A stretch of 64,000 nt of DNA from SCGC-AAA076-P13 sp963926355 (GCA_963926355.1 CAWUWW010000006.1:1-64000), one strand, 5' to 3'; positions 9,718 to 18,793 are shown, numbered from the stretch's first letter. Made by a program: numbers and translations. The notes: generated by a model from the letters alone, not told the origin.

Positions 9718-9732
9718 ATAACCAAGGGTTAT
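9718..9732. promoter_or_regulatory. Inverted repeat upstream of the LysR gene, candidate operator
   Basis: A perfect 6-3-6 dyad ATAACC-AAG-GGTTAT lies 9 nt before the LysR ATG. LysR proteins often bind dyads of about 15 bp (T-N11-A type) between themselves and the divergent target. Just upstream, TTAT-N12-ATAA at 9704-9723 gives a second looser dyad. An autoregulatory or target-operator role is inference. Confidence 0.4.
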
Positions 9733-9741
9733 ATTAAGAAT

Positions 9742-10632
9742 ATGCTTTCGTCCAAACAAATTGAAATTTTTTATGAAGTTTATAGAAACAACTCTATGAC
9801 CGTTGCGGCAGAAAGATTGGGTATTTCACAGCCATCAATAAGTAAGACACTATCAGTTATAGAGAAGAATCTGGGTTTTAAGCTTTTTATCAGAAAAGGT
9901 AAGCGATTATTTCCTAGTGAAGAGGCAAATGACTTGTATGAACATGCTTCAATTGTTAATAGCCAGTTAAAAAACTTTAATTACATTGCCAATACCTTCA
10001 AATCAAGATCTGTTGATTTCATAAACATAGGTACGACTCCCTCTCTAGCAGAGACGGTTGTTCCAAGAGTCATAAAAAAATATTTAATCAAGAACCCAGA
10101 TACTAGATTTAATTTAATTAATTTAAACAGTATTGATCTTATTGAGAACCGGTATAAGCCTGACATTGATATGACTATCTGCTTTAATGCCCCTAAACAA
10201 AATCAACTTAGAAGTGCTGTTATTAAAAAAGGGAGGCACGTTTTAGTATCTCCAAGGTCTTTTAAAATTAATGAGAGTGTTGATCTAAATGACTTAACTG
10301 AATTTCCTTACATAGAAATTACCAACCTCTTATCGCTTTATTCAGAATCGAGCATAATGAATTATTTTCTACAAAATAATATAAACATGAATTTCTTTGC
10401 TAAATCTGATTCCTACTCAGCAGCCCTATCAATGATTACTCAGGGTATTGGTATTTCTATACTTGATGACAATACCTCTCAAAAAGCTGACTTAGAGATA
10501 GTAAGAGTGTCAAAGATTGAAAATACAGACTTTGAATACGAGGTTAACGCTATATTAAAAAAAGAAGTGATTAGAAGTGAATGCGATAAATTTTTTAACT
10601 TTCTTTATGAATCTGGCCCATTAGATCATTAA
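9742..10632 (+). CDS. LysR-family transcriptional regulator
   Basis: A DNA-binding regulator of 296 residues, the usual LysR length. The N-terminal winged helix-turn-helix is clear (MLSSKQIEIFYEVYRNNSM, then AERLGISQPSISKTLSVIE at about residues 25-43), followed by a long linker helix and a periplasmic-binding-protein-like effector domain. It is transcribed divergently from the TonB receptor, with the typical LysR arrangement and a dyad in the shared upstream region, so it probably controls the receptor-transporter-ggt module and itself. Its effector is unknown. E. coli AbgR, which controls the abg p-aminobenzoyl-glutamate operon, is a LysR protein, which makes an acidic glutamyl compound a reasonable guess. 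The 3' end overlaps convergent gltX by 38 bp. Confidence 0.9.
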   Translation: MLSSKQIEIFYEVYRNNSMTVAAERLGISQPSISKTLSVIEKNLGFKLFIRKGKRLFPSEEANDLYEHASIVNSQLKNFNYIANTFKSRSVDFINIGTTPSLAETVVPRVIKKYLIKNPDTRFNLINLNSIDLIENRYKPDIDMTICFNAPKQNQLRSAVIKKGRHVLVSPRSFKINESVDLNDLTEFPYIEITNLLSLYSESSIMNYFLQNNINMNFFAKSDSYSAALSMITQGIGISILDDNTSQKADLEIVRVSKIENTDFEYEVNAILKKEVIRSECDKFFNFLYESGPLDH

Positions 10633-11995
10633 TTCTTTTTACAACTTCTATCTGATCAAATAAAAACAATGTTAGACCAAGGGATGGGGAATTGGTAGAG
10701 CCGGTAAGAGCTATTCTTAAAGGCTGATTTACCTGGGGGACCTTAAGATTTTTTTCTTCCCTATAGTCTGCTAAAAGATTATCCAAGCCTTCCACTGACC
10801 AATCAGCAATATCTGCAATTCTAGATTTTAAACCTTGAAGTACCTCATCAGAATCTCCTATGAATTTATTAATTGCATTTTCATTGTAACTCTCAACATC
10901 TAAAAAGTAGCACTTTAGATTGTCAGCCACATTACTAAAGGTTGTTCCTGATGACCTCATTGACTCAATAAGTAAATCTATTTTAGGATGAGTGTTAATC
11001 TCAATATCATGCTTAATCATGAAAGGTGTTAGATAGTTTTTAAAATCTTCCAATGAAAGATTTGCCATATGCTGAGAGTTAAGAAAATCAAGCTTAGTAA
11101 TATCAAAAATAGCACCCGATTTTTGAACTTCAGATATTTCAAAGTCTCTTATAAGATCTTCTAAATAAAAGACCTCGCTATCTCCTTTAGACCATCCCAG
11201 TCTTGCAAGAGTATTTAGAATTGCTGAGTCAAGATACCCAATATCCTGATATTCTTCCAGACTTGTTGCAGCGTGTCTTTTTGAAAGCCTCTTTTTATCC
11301 TCTCCCAGAACAAGAGGTAGATGAGCGTATTCAAGCTCCGGATAACCCAAGGCATTTTGTATATGCATCTGTCTTGGAGTATTACTTGTATGGTCCTCCC
11401 CTCTTATAACTGTTGTAACTCCTTGCTCATAATCATCAACTACATTACAAAGGTGGTAAGTTGGACTGCCATCTCCTCTTAAAATAATTAAATCATCAAG
11501 TTCAGAATTATTAAATACGATATCACCTCTCACAAAATCTTTAACTACAATCTCTCCCTCTAATGGCGTCTTGAGTCTTAAAACCCTTTTATCTGATTTA
11601 TCTAAATTAAGATCTCTGCACCTTCCATCATATTGAGGTTTTTGACCATTAGCCTGCTGATCAGACCTCATCTTATCCAGTCTTTCTATAGAGCATTCAC
11701 AATAGTAAGCCTGCTTAGAGTCAATTATTTTTTGAGCTGCAGCTGAGTAAATTTCATTTCTTTCTGATTGATTTATTGGCTCAAGGTCAGGACTTAAGCC
11801 AATTGAATGAAGGCTATCTAGAATATTTTTTTCAAACTCCTTGGTTGACCTAACTCTGTCAGTATCTTCAATTCTTACAAGAAATAAGCCATTATATTTT
11901 TTAGCGTAGACGTAATTAAATAAAGCTGTTCTCACTCCACCAATGTGTAAAGTTCCAGTTGGACTAGGTGCAAATCTTGTAACGACCTTTTTCAC
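10595..11995 (-). CDS. gltX: Glutamate--tRNA ligase
   Basis: GltX charges tRNA-Glu with glutamate in the cytoplasm. Class I signatures are HIGG after TRFAPSPTG at the N-terminus and KRLSKRHAATS (KMSKS-type loop); RFAPSPTGTLHIGG is diagnostic of Glu/Gln enzymes. I place the start at GTG 11995, giving 466 residues that begin VKKVVTRFAPSP as in other GltX proteins. A GGAG lies 9 nt upstream of this GTG, and the GTG overlaps the dnaQ stop codon by one base. An in-frame ATG at 12010 would add five residues but has no ribosome-binding site. Translational coupling to dnaQ is likely. The C-terminal codons overlap the LysR gene on the other strand by 38 bp. Confidence 0.96.
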   Translation of the reverse strand: MKKVVTRFAPSPTGTLHIGGVRTALFNYVYAKKYNGLFLVRIEDTDRVRSTKEFEKNILDSLHSIGLSPDLEPINQSERNEIYSAAAQKIIDSKQAYYCECSIERLDKMRSDQQANGQKPQYDGRCRDLNLDKSDKRVLRLKTPLEGEIVVKDFVRGDIVFNNSELDDLIILRGDGSPTYHLCNVVDDYEQGVTTVIRGEDHTSNTPRQMHIQNALGYPELEYAHLPLVLGEDKKRLSKRHAATSLEEYQDIGYLDSAILNTLARLGWSKGDSEVFYLEDLIRDFEISEVQKSGAIFDITKLDFLNSQHMANLSLEDFKNYLTPFMIKHDIEINTHPKIDLLIESMRSSGTTFSNVADNLKCYFLDVESYNENAINKFIGDSDEVLQGLKSRIADIADWSVEGLDNLLADYREEKNLKVPQVNQPLRIALTGSTNSPSLGLTLFLFDQIEVVKRINDLMGQIHKES

Positions 11996-12711
11996 TATAT
12001 TTTTCTCCACATAGGTTCGACAGAACTTCTTTCTTTCATGTCTATAAGTTTAATATCATGTTCTTTTAGATCGTTAGCACTAACTTTAACCGACGTAAAT
12101 TCATAGTCGCCTGCATTAAGAGTGTTATGGGATAGCTCTTCCTTCTTAGACTGTGAATTATTGTTTGAAATAAATTCAAACTTACTTTGCCCACCTGTTA
12201 GGTATATGTAGACATCTGCTAGTATATTTGCATCTAGCAAAGCTCCATGAAAAGTTCTGTCATAGCCAGATACCTCAAACCGATTTGCCAAGGCATCTAA
12301 AGAATTTCTTTGACCAGGAAATTTATCTCTAGCTATCATTAAGGAATCTTCAATCTCACAAATTTCTTCTAGCATAGGGTACTTAGAAGATGCCATTTTT
12401 AATTCACTGTTTAAAAAACCAACATCAAATGCAGCATTATGAATAACAAGGGTTGAGCCCTCTACAAATTCTAAAAACTCTTCAGCTATTTCATCAAACG
12501 AAGGCTTGTCTTCTAAATCCTTGTTGTAAATACCATGAACTTCTGAGGCTTCAGCATCTATAAGTCTTGATGGATTTAAGTAAGTATGAAAATGTTCTTC
12601 GGATTTTTTTCTATCATTTAACAAGACAGCTCCAATTTCAATTATTCGATGTCCCTGACGGACTTCAAGTCCGGTAGTCTCTGTATCTAGAATGATATAT
12701 TTTTTTGCCAT
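11995..12711 (-). CDS. dnaQ: DNA polymerase III subunit epsilon (3'-5' proofreading exonuclease)
   Basis: The epsilon subunit removes misincorporated bases in the Pol III core. The 238 residues include Exo I (ILDTETTGLE, metal ligands Asp and Glu), Exo II (HNAAFDVGFLN) and Exo III-epsilon (HGALLDANILADVY, with the HxAxxD signature of DnaQ). The C-terminal tail after about residue 185 would contact the polymerase alpha subunit. It lies 7 nt downstream of rnhA on the same strand; rnhA and dnaQ are also neighbours (divergent) in E. coli. It is followed with a one-base overlap by gltX. Length and motifs are normal. Confidence 0.95.
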   Translation of the reverse strand: MAKKYIILDTETTGLEVRQGHRIIEIGAVLLNDRKKSEEHFHTYLNPSRLIDAEASEVHGIYNKDLEDKPSFDEIAEEFLEFVEGSTLVIHNAAFDVGFLNSELKMASSKYPMLEEICEIEDSLMIARDKFPGQRNSLDALANRFEVSGYDRTFHGALLDANILADVYIYLTGGQSKFEFISNNNSQSKKEELSHNTLNAGDYEFTSVKVSANDLKEHDIKLIDMKERSSVEPMWRKI

Positions 12712-12718
12712 ATTTTAA

Positions 12719-13150
12719 TTAAAGATTATCAATGCCTTTATTAGCTAACTGGTCAGCTATTTCATTTTGTCTATGCCCTGAATGACCTTTTACCCAGTGC
12801 CATCTTACATCATGTTTTTCAGAATATTTATCTAATTCAACCCATAGGTCTTTATTTTTTACACTCTTCTTTGCAGCGTTCTTCCAGTTATTTTTTTTCC
12901 AATTTTGAATCCAGGATGTAATTCCCTGCATGACATACTTTGAGTCGGTAGTTAGATTTACTATGCAAGGCTCCTTCAAGGCTTTTAAGCCCTCTATTGC
13001 AGCCATAAGCTCCATTTGATTATTTGTTGTTTCTTTTAAGCCTCCACAATATTCCTTTGTTACATCTCCATATTCAATAAGCGCTCCCCAACCACCTATT
13101 CCTGGGTTTCCTCTGCAGGCGCCATCGGTATAAATATTTACTGTTTTCAT
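12719..13150 (-). CDS. rnhA: Ribonuclease HI
   Basis: RNase HI degrades the RNA strand of RNA-DNA hybrids such as replication primers and R-loops. The 143 residues start with NIYTDGACRGNPGIGGWGA (first catalytic Asp), then TTNNQMELMAAIEGL (Glu), TDSKYVMQGI (Asp) and the C-terminal HSGHRQNEIADQLA with the active-site His and last Asp. These are the full DEDD catalytic set. It is the first gene of an rnhA-dnaQ-gltX run. The divergent gloB starts only 22 nt away, so promoters must overlap the coding regions or be very compact. Confidence 0.96.
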   Translation of the reverse strand: MKTVNIYTDGACRGNPGIGGWGALIEYGDVTKEYCGGLKETTNNQMELMAAIEGLKALKEPCIVNLTTDSKYVMQGITSWIQNWKKNNWKNAAKKSVKNKDLWVELDKYSEKHDVRWHWVKGHSGHRQNEIADQLANKGIDNL

Positions 13151-13172
13151 AAAATTAACTTAAAATCTGCAT

Positions 13173-13937
13173 ATGATTAATATAGAACCTATTAAGGCAT
13201 TTAGCGATAATTATATTTGGTTAGTAACAACTAATGAAGGGTCTATTGTAATTGATCCAGGAGAATCTCAAAATACTTTAGATTACCTGTCAAATAAAAA
13301 AATAAACCTAAGCGGAATTCTTATAACCCATCATCATTTTGACCATACAGGCGGGATAGATGATTTAACTAAAAATAATCCCATGGAGGTCTATGGGCCT
13401 AATAATAATATTACTTCTATTAATAAAAAGGTAGTTGATGGGGATGTTATTGAGATAATTGGTTTGCAGTTTGAGGTTATGGAAATTCCGGGCCATACAC
13501 TTGATCACATTGCCTTTTATTCCTTTAATAAAGGGAATCCTATATTGTTTTGTGGCGATACTTTGTTCAGCGGGGGTTGCGGAAGGGTCTTTGAGGGAAC
13601 CCACAAGCAGATGTATGACTCATTAGTAAAATTAAAAAAACTTCCCAAAAATACAAAAATTTATTGCGGACATGAGTATACGAAGTCAAATCTTGAGTTT
13701 GCCTTAGAGGTTGATCATGGTAATAAAAACCTTAAATCACGTTATAATGAAGTCACTAGATTAATAAACCTTGGTCATCCAACTCTTCCTTCGACGCTTG
13801 GGGTAGAACTTCACATTAACCCATTTTTAAGATGCGAAAATAAAGATATTCAAGAAAATATTCATAATAAATTTAATACAAACAAGAATGAACTTGAGAT
13901 ATTTAAAGCAATAAGAGAATGGAAAGACAATTTTTAA
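13173..13937 (+). CDS. gloB: Hydroxyacylglutathione hydrolase (glyoxalase II)
   Basis: Glyoxalase II hydrolyses S-D-lactoylglutathione to glutathione and D-lactate, completing methylglyoxal detoxification. It is a metallo-beta-lactamase-fold enzyme of 254 residues. The metal motif is THHHFDHTGG (about residues 51-60), with further ligands in IPGHTLDH, FCGDTLF and YCGHEYT. The short C-terminal glutathione-binding region and NPFLRC are as in E. coli GloB. It is divergent from rnhA, as gloB often is in gammaproteobacteria. No ribosome-binding site is evident before the ATG. The 3' end overlaps the next gene by 19 nt, suggesting coupled translation. Confidence 0.94.
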   Translation: MINIEPIKAFSDNYIWLVTTNEGSIVIDPGESQNTLDYLSNKKINLSGILITHHHFDHTGGIDDLTKNNPMEVYGPNNNITSINKKVVDGDVIEIIGLQFEVMEIPGHTLDHIAFYSFNKGNPILFCGDTLFSGGCGRVFEGTHKQMYDSLVKLKKLPKNTKIYCGHEYTKSNLEFALEVDHGNKNLKSRYNEVTRLINLGHPTLPSTLGVELHINPFLRCENKDIQENIHNKFNTNKNELEIFKAIREWKDNF

Positions 13938-15406
13938 TAATCTTTAGTTTATTGATATTGGGTAGCTGTCAAGTTAACCAGGCTGTATCAATTGATGACC
14001 AATCTATAGAATCAATTGCAGTCTATGCAAATGAAGAAACTTTCGTTAATGAAATTAAGGTTGAAGATGTTGTTGCTGCAAATATATGGGAATATATTAT
14101 TGAAAAATCCTCATCAAAAAAAATCAATAATATAGACGACCAAACCCTTTTTTATATGAATGCTCATTTAAGTGATATTGATGCATTTAATGAGTATTTG
14201 AATAAATCTTATTATTTTATTTACTATGCTGTCCAGGAATTAGAAGCTGCAAACCTTCCTGTTGAATTGGCATTGATACCTTTTGTTGAAAGTAATTATG
14301 ACCCCTTCTCTATTTCACAATCTGGTGCAGTAGGTTTGTGGCAATTCATGCCAAAAACTGGAAAGCTGTTTAACTTAGATAAATCTTGGTGGACTGAAGA
14401 TAGGCATGATCCATATAGATCAACACATGCAGCCGTTGGTTATTTTAAGTATTTATTGGAGAGATTTGATCAAGATATTTATCTTGCCTTAGCTGCTTAC
14501 AATGCAGGCCCTACATATTTAGATAGACAGATAAAAAAGAACAAAAGAAGAGGCTTAGATGCTGATTTTTGGTCTCTAAAACTATCAAACCAAACTTCAA
14601 ACTATATTCCTAAATATATTGCCTTAAAAGAGCTTATTTTTAATTCAGAGAAGTATGGAATAGATCTACCCGACATTCCTATTGAACCGGTTGTCAAAAA
14701 AATAGAAATACCAGGACAGGTAGAAATTATAACTCTTAGTGAGTATCTGGATATAAAGCCTGAACTTATATATAAGTTAAATGCTGGTTATACAAAATGG
14801 GCATCAGAACCAAAAGATAAAAGTATTTTTTATATTCCAATAGAAAAAGCTGATTTATTAAATAGTCCTGAAAGTCCTTTTGACAATAAAAATAATATTA
14901 ATTGGATATCTCATACGATTGAGCGAGGAGATAATCTTTGGGACCTTGCTATTAAGTTCGACACTGAAGTTGAAATCATAGAGCAAATTAATTACATGAA
15001 CGGTGAAGTTCTTTCTATTGGAAAGTCATTATTAATACCATTAAGTAAAACAAAAACTAATAACTTTATACCCTATGAAATGCACATAGTTTCTGAAGGA
15101 GACACGCTTTGGGAAATTGCAAAAAAATATAATATAGAAGTTGGCGACCTTGTTAAAATGAATTCTATAAATAAATCTTCCTATCTTCAACTTGGACAGC
15201 AGTTATCAATAGGTAATAAAAATATTTATAGAAATATGGAATCAAAAAAAAGAACTATTCTTTATTCGGTCAAGCAAGGTGACAACCTTTATAAAATATC
15301 TGATTTATTTGATGTGAGCGTAAAAAGTATTAAAGAAATAAATGAATTTAAAGGCTCTGATCTAATGCCAGGACAGATTATAAAAATAGCTATTAACGCT
15401 TTTTAG
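13919..15406 (+). CDS. mltD: Membrane-bound lytic murein transglycosylase D with three LysM domains
   Basis: MltD cleaves the glycan strands of peptidoglycan, forming 1,6-anhydro ends, on the periplasmic side of the outer membrane. The 495-residue precursor has a lipoprotein signal with lipobox LGSC (Cys17). The SLT domain spans about 105-240, with the catalytic Glu124 in PFVESNYDP and the family motifs SQSGAVGLWQFMP and AAYNAGP. Three LysM repeats follow at about 331-375, 388-431 and 447-492, beginning HTIERGDNLW, HIVSEGDTLW and YSVKQGDNLY. gloB-mltD is a conserved gammaproteobacterial pair and overlaps by 19 nt here. The stop overlaps the convergent permease gene by 4 bp. Confidence 0.93.
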   Translation: MERQFLIIFSLLILGSCQVNQAVSIDDQSIESIAVYANEETFVNEIKVEDVVAANIWEYIIEKSSSKKINNIDDQTLFYMNAHLSDIDAFNEYLNKSYYFIYYAVQELEAANLPVELALIPFVESNYDPFSISQSGAVGLWQFMPKTGKLFNLDKSWWTEDRHDPYRSTHAAVGYFKYLLERFDQDIYLALAAYNAGPTYLDRQIKKNKRRGLDADFWSLKLSNQTSNYIPKYIALKELIFNSEKYGIDLPDIPIEPVVKKIEIPGQVEIITLSEYLDIKPELIYKLNAGYTKWASEPKDKSIFYIPIEKADLLNSPESPFDNKNNINWISHTIERGDNLWDLAIKFDTEVEIIEQINYMNGEVLSIGKSLLIPLSKTKTNNFIPYEMHIVSEGDTLWEIAKKYNIEVGDLVKMNSINKSSYLQLGQQLSIGNKNIYRNMESKKRTILYSVKQGDNLYKISDLFDVSVKSIKEINEFKGSDLMPGQIIKIAINAF

Positions 15407-16257
15407 CTATCAGTTGTTTTTGGATCTAAGGCATCTCTCAGCCCATCTCCAAAGAAATTCAGAGCAAACAAGGTAATGGTGAAAGTTAGACCCGGGTATA
15501 CCAATAACCAACTATATTCTTCCATTGATTCAACGCCATCTTTAATCAATGTTCCCCAACTACTCATTGGAGGCTGAATACCTAGTCCTAAAAAGCTAAG
15601 AAAGCTCTCCAATAACATAACTTGAGGAATTGTTAATGTTGCATAAACTGCAATTGGGCCAAGTATATTTGGAAGCAGGTGTCTTCTAAACATCGAAAAA
15701 TTACTTACACCCATGGCTTTTGCTGCTAAAACAAATTCTTGATTTTTTAATCCAATAACTTGACCTCTTACAATTCTAGACATGGTCAACCACTCTACCG
15801 CACCAATAGCTCCGAATAAAAGCCATAAGTTGCTTCCAAAAATTACCATTAAAAGGATAACAAAAATAATAAAAGGAAGACCGTATAAAATATCTACTAT
15901 TCGCATCATCACAGAATCAACCTTGCCACCAAAAAATCCTGCAACAATACCCCAAGAAACACCAATCACTAAAGCAACACCTGTAGCAACAAAACCAACA
16001 AGCAGAGATACTCTTGCTCCATATAATATCCTACTTAAAAGATCCCTACCTAATACATCAGTTCCAAGAATATGCTCGACTGATGGCGGAGAGGCACCTA
16101 GATCTAAGTCTTGATATGAATATGAATAGGGAGCAATCCACGGAGCGGCAACAGCAGCTAGAATTAGTAAAATAAGAGTTGAGCCTCCAATCATGGCTGC
16201 TCTATTTCTTGTTAGTCTGTATATAGCATCAGACCAAAGTGATGTATTGCTACTCAT
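15403..16257 (-). CDS. oppC: Oligopeptide/dipeptide ABC transporter permease (OppC/DppC type)
   Basis: This is the second inner-membrane permease of a peptide importer, 284 residues. An N-terminal TM segment (MIGGSTLILLILAAVAAPW) is followed by GTDVLGRDLLSRILYGARVSL, the OppC/DppC signature, and the core of five TM segments. The EAA loop that docks the ATPase is visible as VLAAKAMGVSNFSMFRRHLLPN. It abuts the oppB stop, sharing a base, and ends in a 4-bp overlap with mltD. No ATPase genes follow, so OppD and OppF must be encoded elsewhere or supplied by another system. Confidence 0.9.
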   Translation of the reverse strand: MSSNTSLWSDAIYRLTRNRAAMIGGSTLILLILAAVAAPWIAPYSYSYQDLDLGASPPSVEHILGTDVLGRDLLSRILYGARVSLLVGFVATGVALVIGVSWGIVAGFFGGKVDSVMMRIVDILYGLPFIIFVILLMVIFGSNLWLLFGAIGAVEWLTMSRIVRGQVIGLKNQEFVLAAKAMGVSNFSMFRRHLLPNILGPIAVYATLTIPQVMLLESFLSFLGLGIQPPMSSWGTLIKDGVESMEEYSWLLVYPGLTFTITLFALNFFGDGLRDALDPKTTDS

Positions 16258-17177
16258 TACACGTCCCTAGATCTTGGGTTTAGCCATAATGCAGCTAAAT
16301 CAGATAAAAGATTAAAGAAAACTATCATCGCGGAAAAAAATATTGTTGTACCGAGAATCATTGTGTAATCTCTATTTAATGCAGCTTCTACATAAAACCT
16401 TCCTAGGCCTGGTATTTGAAATATAGTTTCAACTACGAATGATCCTGCAAGTAAACCAGCTACAGCTGGTCCTAGAAAGGATACAACGGGAATCAATCCC
16501 CCTTGCATCGCATGTTTGGTAACTACCATTATTTCAGTAAGTCCTTTTGCTCTAGCAGTTCTTATAAAGTCCTGATTTAATACCTCTAACATACCCCCTC
16601 TACTTAACCTAGCTATGTATGCTGCATAGGCAAAGCCAAGAGTAACTGAAGGTAATATTTTATCCCCAGCTAACTGCCCCCAACCTGATACAGGTAACCA
16701 TTCAAGTTGAATACCAAAGATAAGAACCAAAAGAGGGCCCATTAAAAATGTAGGTACGCATATCCCGATCATGGCAATTGCCATTGGTATAAAATCTAAA
16801 AGGGTATTACGTTTTAGTGCTGCAAGAACACCAGCAAGAACTCCTATAATAACTGCTATTAAAATAGCGTACAGAGCTAATTCAAAAGTTATTGGAAGGC
16901 CAATGCCAATCATCTCTGTTACAGATCTACCAGGGTACTTAAAAGATGGTCCAAAATCACCCTGCAAAAGACCAGACATGTAATCTGTATATTGCTCCCA
17001 TTGGGAAGCGTCCAGATTGTAGACTTCATTAAGATTTTTTAAAACCTGTGGTGATACTGCTTTTTCAGAATCAAAAGGGCCGCCAGGAGCTAATTTAACT
17101 AAGAAAAAAGTCATGGTCGCTACAGCTAATATAACTGGCACAGCCATTAGAACCCTTTTAAAAAAGATTTTTAACAT
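16257..17177 (-). CDS. oppB: Oligopeptide/dipeptide ABC transporter permease (OppB/DppB type)
   Basis: This is the first permease of the peptide importer, 306 residues with six TM segments. It starts LKIFFKRVLMAVPVILAVATMTFFL, the typical OppB N-terminus. PVSGWGQLAGDKILPSVTLG and the EAA motif FIRTARAKGLTEIMVVTKHAM are family signatures; VETIFQIPGLGRFYVEAAL is the conserved C-terminal segment. It lies 6 nt downstream of the substrate-binding protein gene and overlaps oppC by one base, so an oppABC operon is likely. Whether it carries di- or oligopeptides cannot be told from the permease. Confidence 0.9.
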   Translation of the reverse strand: MLKIFFKRVLMAVPVILAVATMTFFLVKLAPGGPFDSEKAVSPQVLKNLNEVYNLDASQWEQYTDYMSGLLQGDFGPSFKYPGRSVTEMIGIGLPITFELALYAILIAVIIGVLAGVLAALKRNTLLDFIPMAIAMIGICVPTFLMGPLLVLIFGIQLEWLPVSGWGQLAGDKILPSVTLGFAYAAYIARLSRGGMLEVLNQDFIRTARAKGLTEIMVVTKHAMQGGLIPVVSFLGPAVAGLLAGSFVVETIFQIPGLGRFYVEAALNRDYTMILGTTIFFSAMIVFFNLLSDLAALWLNPRSRDV

Positions 17178-17183
17178 CTAAGC

Positions 17184-18791
17184 CTAATCTCTTTCTAAGT
17201 AGATGTATTTAGGGTGGTGGTGATCAAGGTAATTAGGATAAAAACCTTTAACATCTGGGGATAATTGATAAGCCCTTACATATGTATACAAAGGTATTAT
17301 AGGCATTTCATTTATTAAAATATTTTCTGCCTTACTTAAGAGTTCATACCTCAAATCTTGGTCTTGTAAGGTATTTGCTTGCTCCACAAGGCTATCGTAT
17401 TCTGCATTTTCCCAACCTGTTTTGTTATTCCCTCTATTAGGCCTAAGTAAATCTAAGAAAGTATTAGGATCTTCATAGTCACCTATCCATCCAGCTCTAG
17501 AAACTTGATAATCACCAATCATTTCTCTAGCAAGGTAGACCTTCCAATCTTGATTGACTAATTGAACATCTATCCCAAGGTTTTGTTGCCACATTTGCTG
17601 AATAGCTAGTGCAATTTTTCTATGGTCTTCATTTGTATTAAACAATATCTCTAATTTAGGAAAATCTTCAGTTGACTCGTAACCAGCCTCTTTTAACAAA
17701 GATTTAGCGTACTCTGGGTCAAAAGAAATTTCAGTATTAGGTTCATAGCCTGCTGCTCCAGGAGGAGTAAATGAGTAAGCTGGTAATTGGCCGCATTTTG
17801 TTACCTTGTCAACAAGTTGCTCTCTGTTGATCGAAAAAGCTAAAGCTCTTCGAACTAAAGGATCTTTTAGGATTGGGTCTTTTGTATTAAGCCTATAAAA
17901 ATAAGTCCCCATATAAGGGTCAATTTTTAAAGCAGGGTTTTTATCTGCAATATAAGCAGTACATTTATTAGATGGCAATGTATAGGTTGTGTGAATTTGA
18001 CCAGATCTAAACATTCTATCCTCAGTCATAATATTGGTAGTTACATGATAATGTATTTCATTTAACTTTACGGTATCTGCATCCCAGTAAGTTGGGCTTT
18101 TAGTTACAACAATTTTACTGTTAAGTTCCCATGATTTAAGTTGAAAAGCGCCATTACAGACAAAGTTTCCAGGTCTTGTCCATTGACCGTTCCTGTCATC
18201 TATATCTCCATGCTTTAAGACTGTATCTTTGTGAACAGGCCAGGTACTGTAATGACTTAGAAGACCTAAAAAGAATGGTGTTGGATTTTTAAGATGAACT
18301 CTAAATGTATAATCATCCAATGCTTCTATTCCAACATCCTTAAAATCATTTGTTAGGCCACTGTGGTATTCATAAGCACCTTTAACATAGTAAAGCATGT
18401 CAGGGTATTGAGAGCCAAGTGAGGCTGTTAGTATTCTCTTCCAGGACCATACAAGGTCATCTGCTGTTAAAGGGTCGCCATTAGACCACTTTCCATTTTT
18501 TTGTAGATAAAAAGTATATATAGTTCCATCTTCACTAACATCCCATGACTCAGCAACTCCAGGAAGATTTTCGCCACCCATTGGGTTTGAGGTTGTTAAA
18601 CCCTCACATAAAGAAATAAGGATATGATGCTCTGGAACTCCGGTAACTATGTGAGGGTCCAGTCCTTGAGGCTCTGCACCATTACCAATATGAAATATCC
18701 CTTTTTCCAACCCATCATCAACAGGGCTAACACTTGAAGAACATCCAGAAATAAAAATAATAACCGTTAGTGCTAAATATAGATGTTTCAT
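17184..18791 (-). CDS. oppA: Peptide ABC transporter substrate-binding lipoprotein (OppA type)
   Basis: This periplasmic solute-binding protein (SBP family 5) of 535 residues captures peptides for the OppBC permease. It is a lipoprotein: MKHLYLALTVIIFISGCSSS has a lipobox with lipidated Cys17. Family motifs are AEPQGLDPHIVTGVPEH near the N-terminus, WKRILTASLGSQY, and FSINREQLVDKVTKCGQ in the middle. The C-terminal domain contains DWKVYLAREMIGDYQVSRAGW, typical of OppA. The gene starts only 2 nt after the ppiD stop, so it may be transcribed with the chaperone gene. OppA rather than DppA is favoured by the EPQGLDPH motif; the specificity is uncertain. Confidence 0.9.
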   Translation of the reverse strand: MKHLYLALTVIIFISGCSSSVSPVDDGLEKGIFHIGNGAEPQGLDPHIVTGVPEHHILISLCEGLTTSNPMGGENLPGVAESWDVSEDGTIYTFYLQKNGKWSNGDPLTADDLVWSWKRILTASLGSQYPDMLYYVKGAYEYHSGLTNDFKDVGIEALDDYTFRVHLKNPTPFFLGLLSHYSTWPVHKDTVLKHGDIDDRNGQWTRPGNFVCNGAFQLKSWELNSKIVVTKSPTYWDADTVKLNEIHYHVTTNIMTEDRMFRSGQIHTTYTLPSNKCTAYIADKNPALKIDPYMGTYFYRLNTKDPILKDPLVRRALAFSINREQLVDKVTKCGQLPAYSFTPPGAAGYEPNTEISFDPEYAKSLLKEAGYESTEDFPKLEILFNTNEDHRKIALAIQQMWQQNLGIDVQLVNQDWKVYLAREMIGDYQVSRAGWIGDYEDPNTFLDLLRPNRGNNKTGWENAEYDSLVEQANTLQDQDLRYELLSKAENILINEMPIIPLYTYVRAYQLSPDVKGFYPNYLDHHHPKYIYLERD

Positions 18792-18793
18792 TA

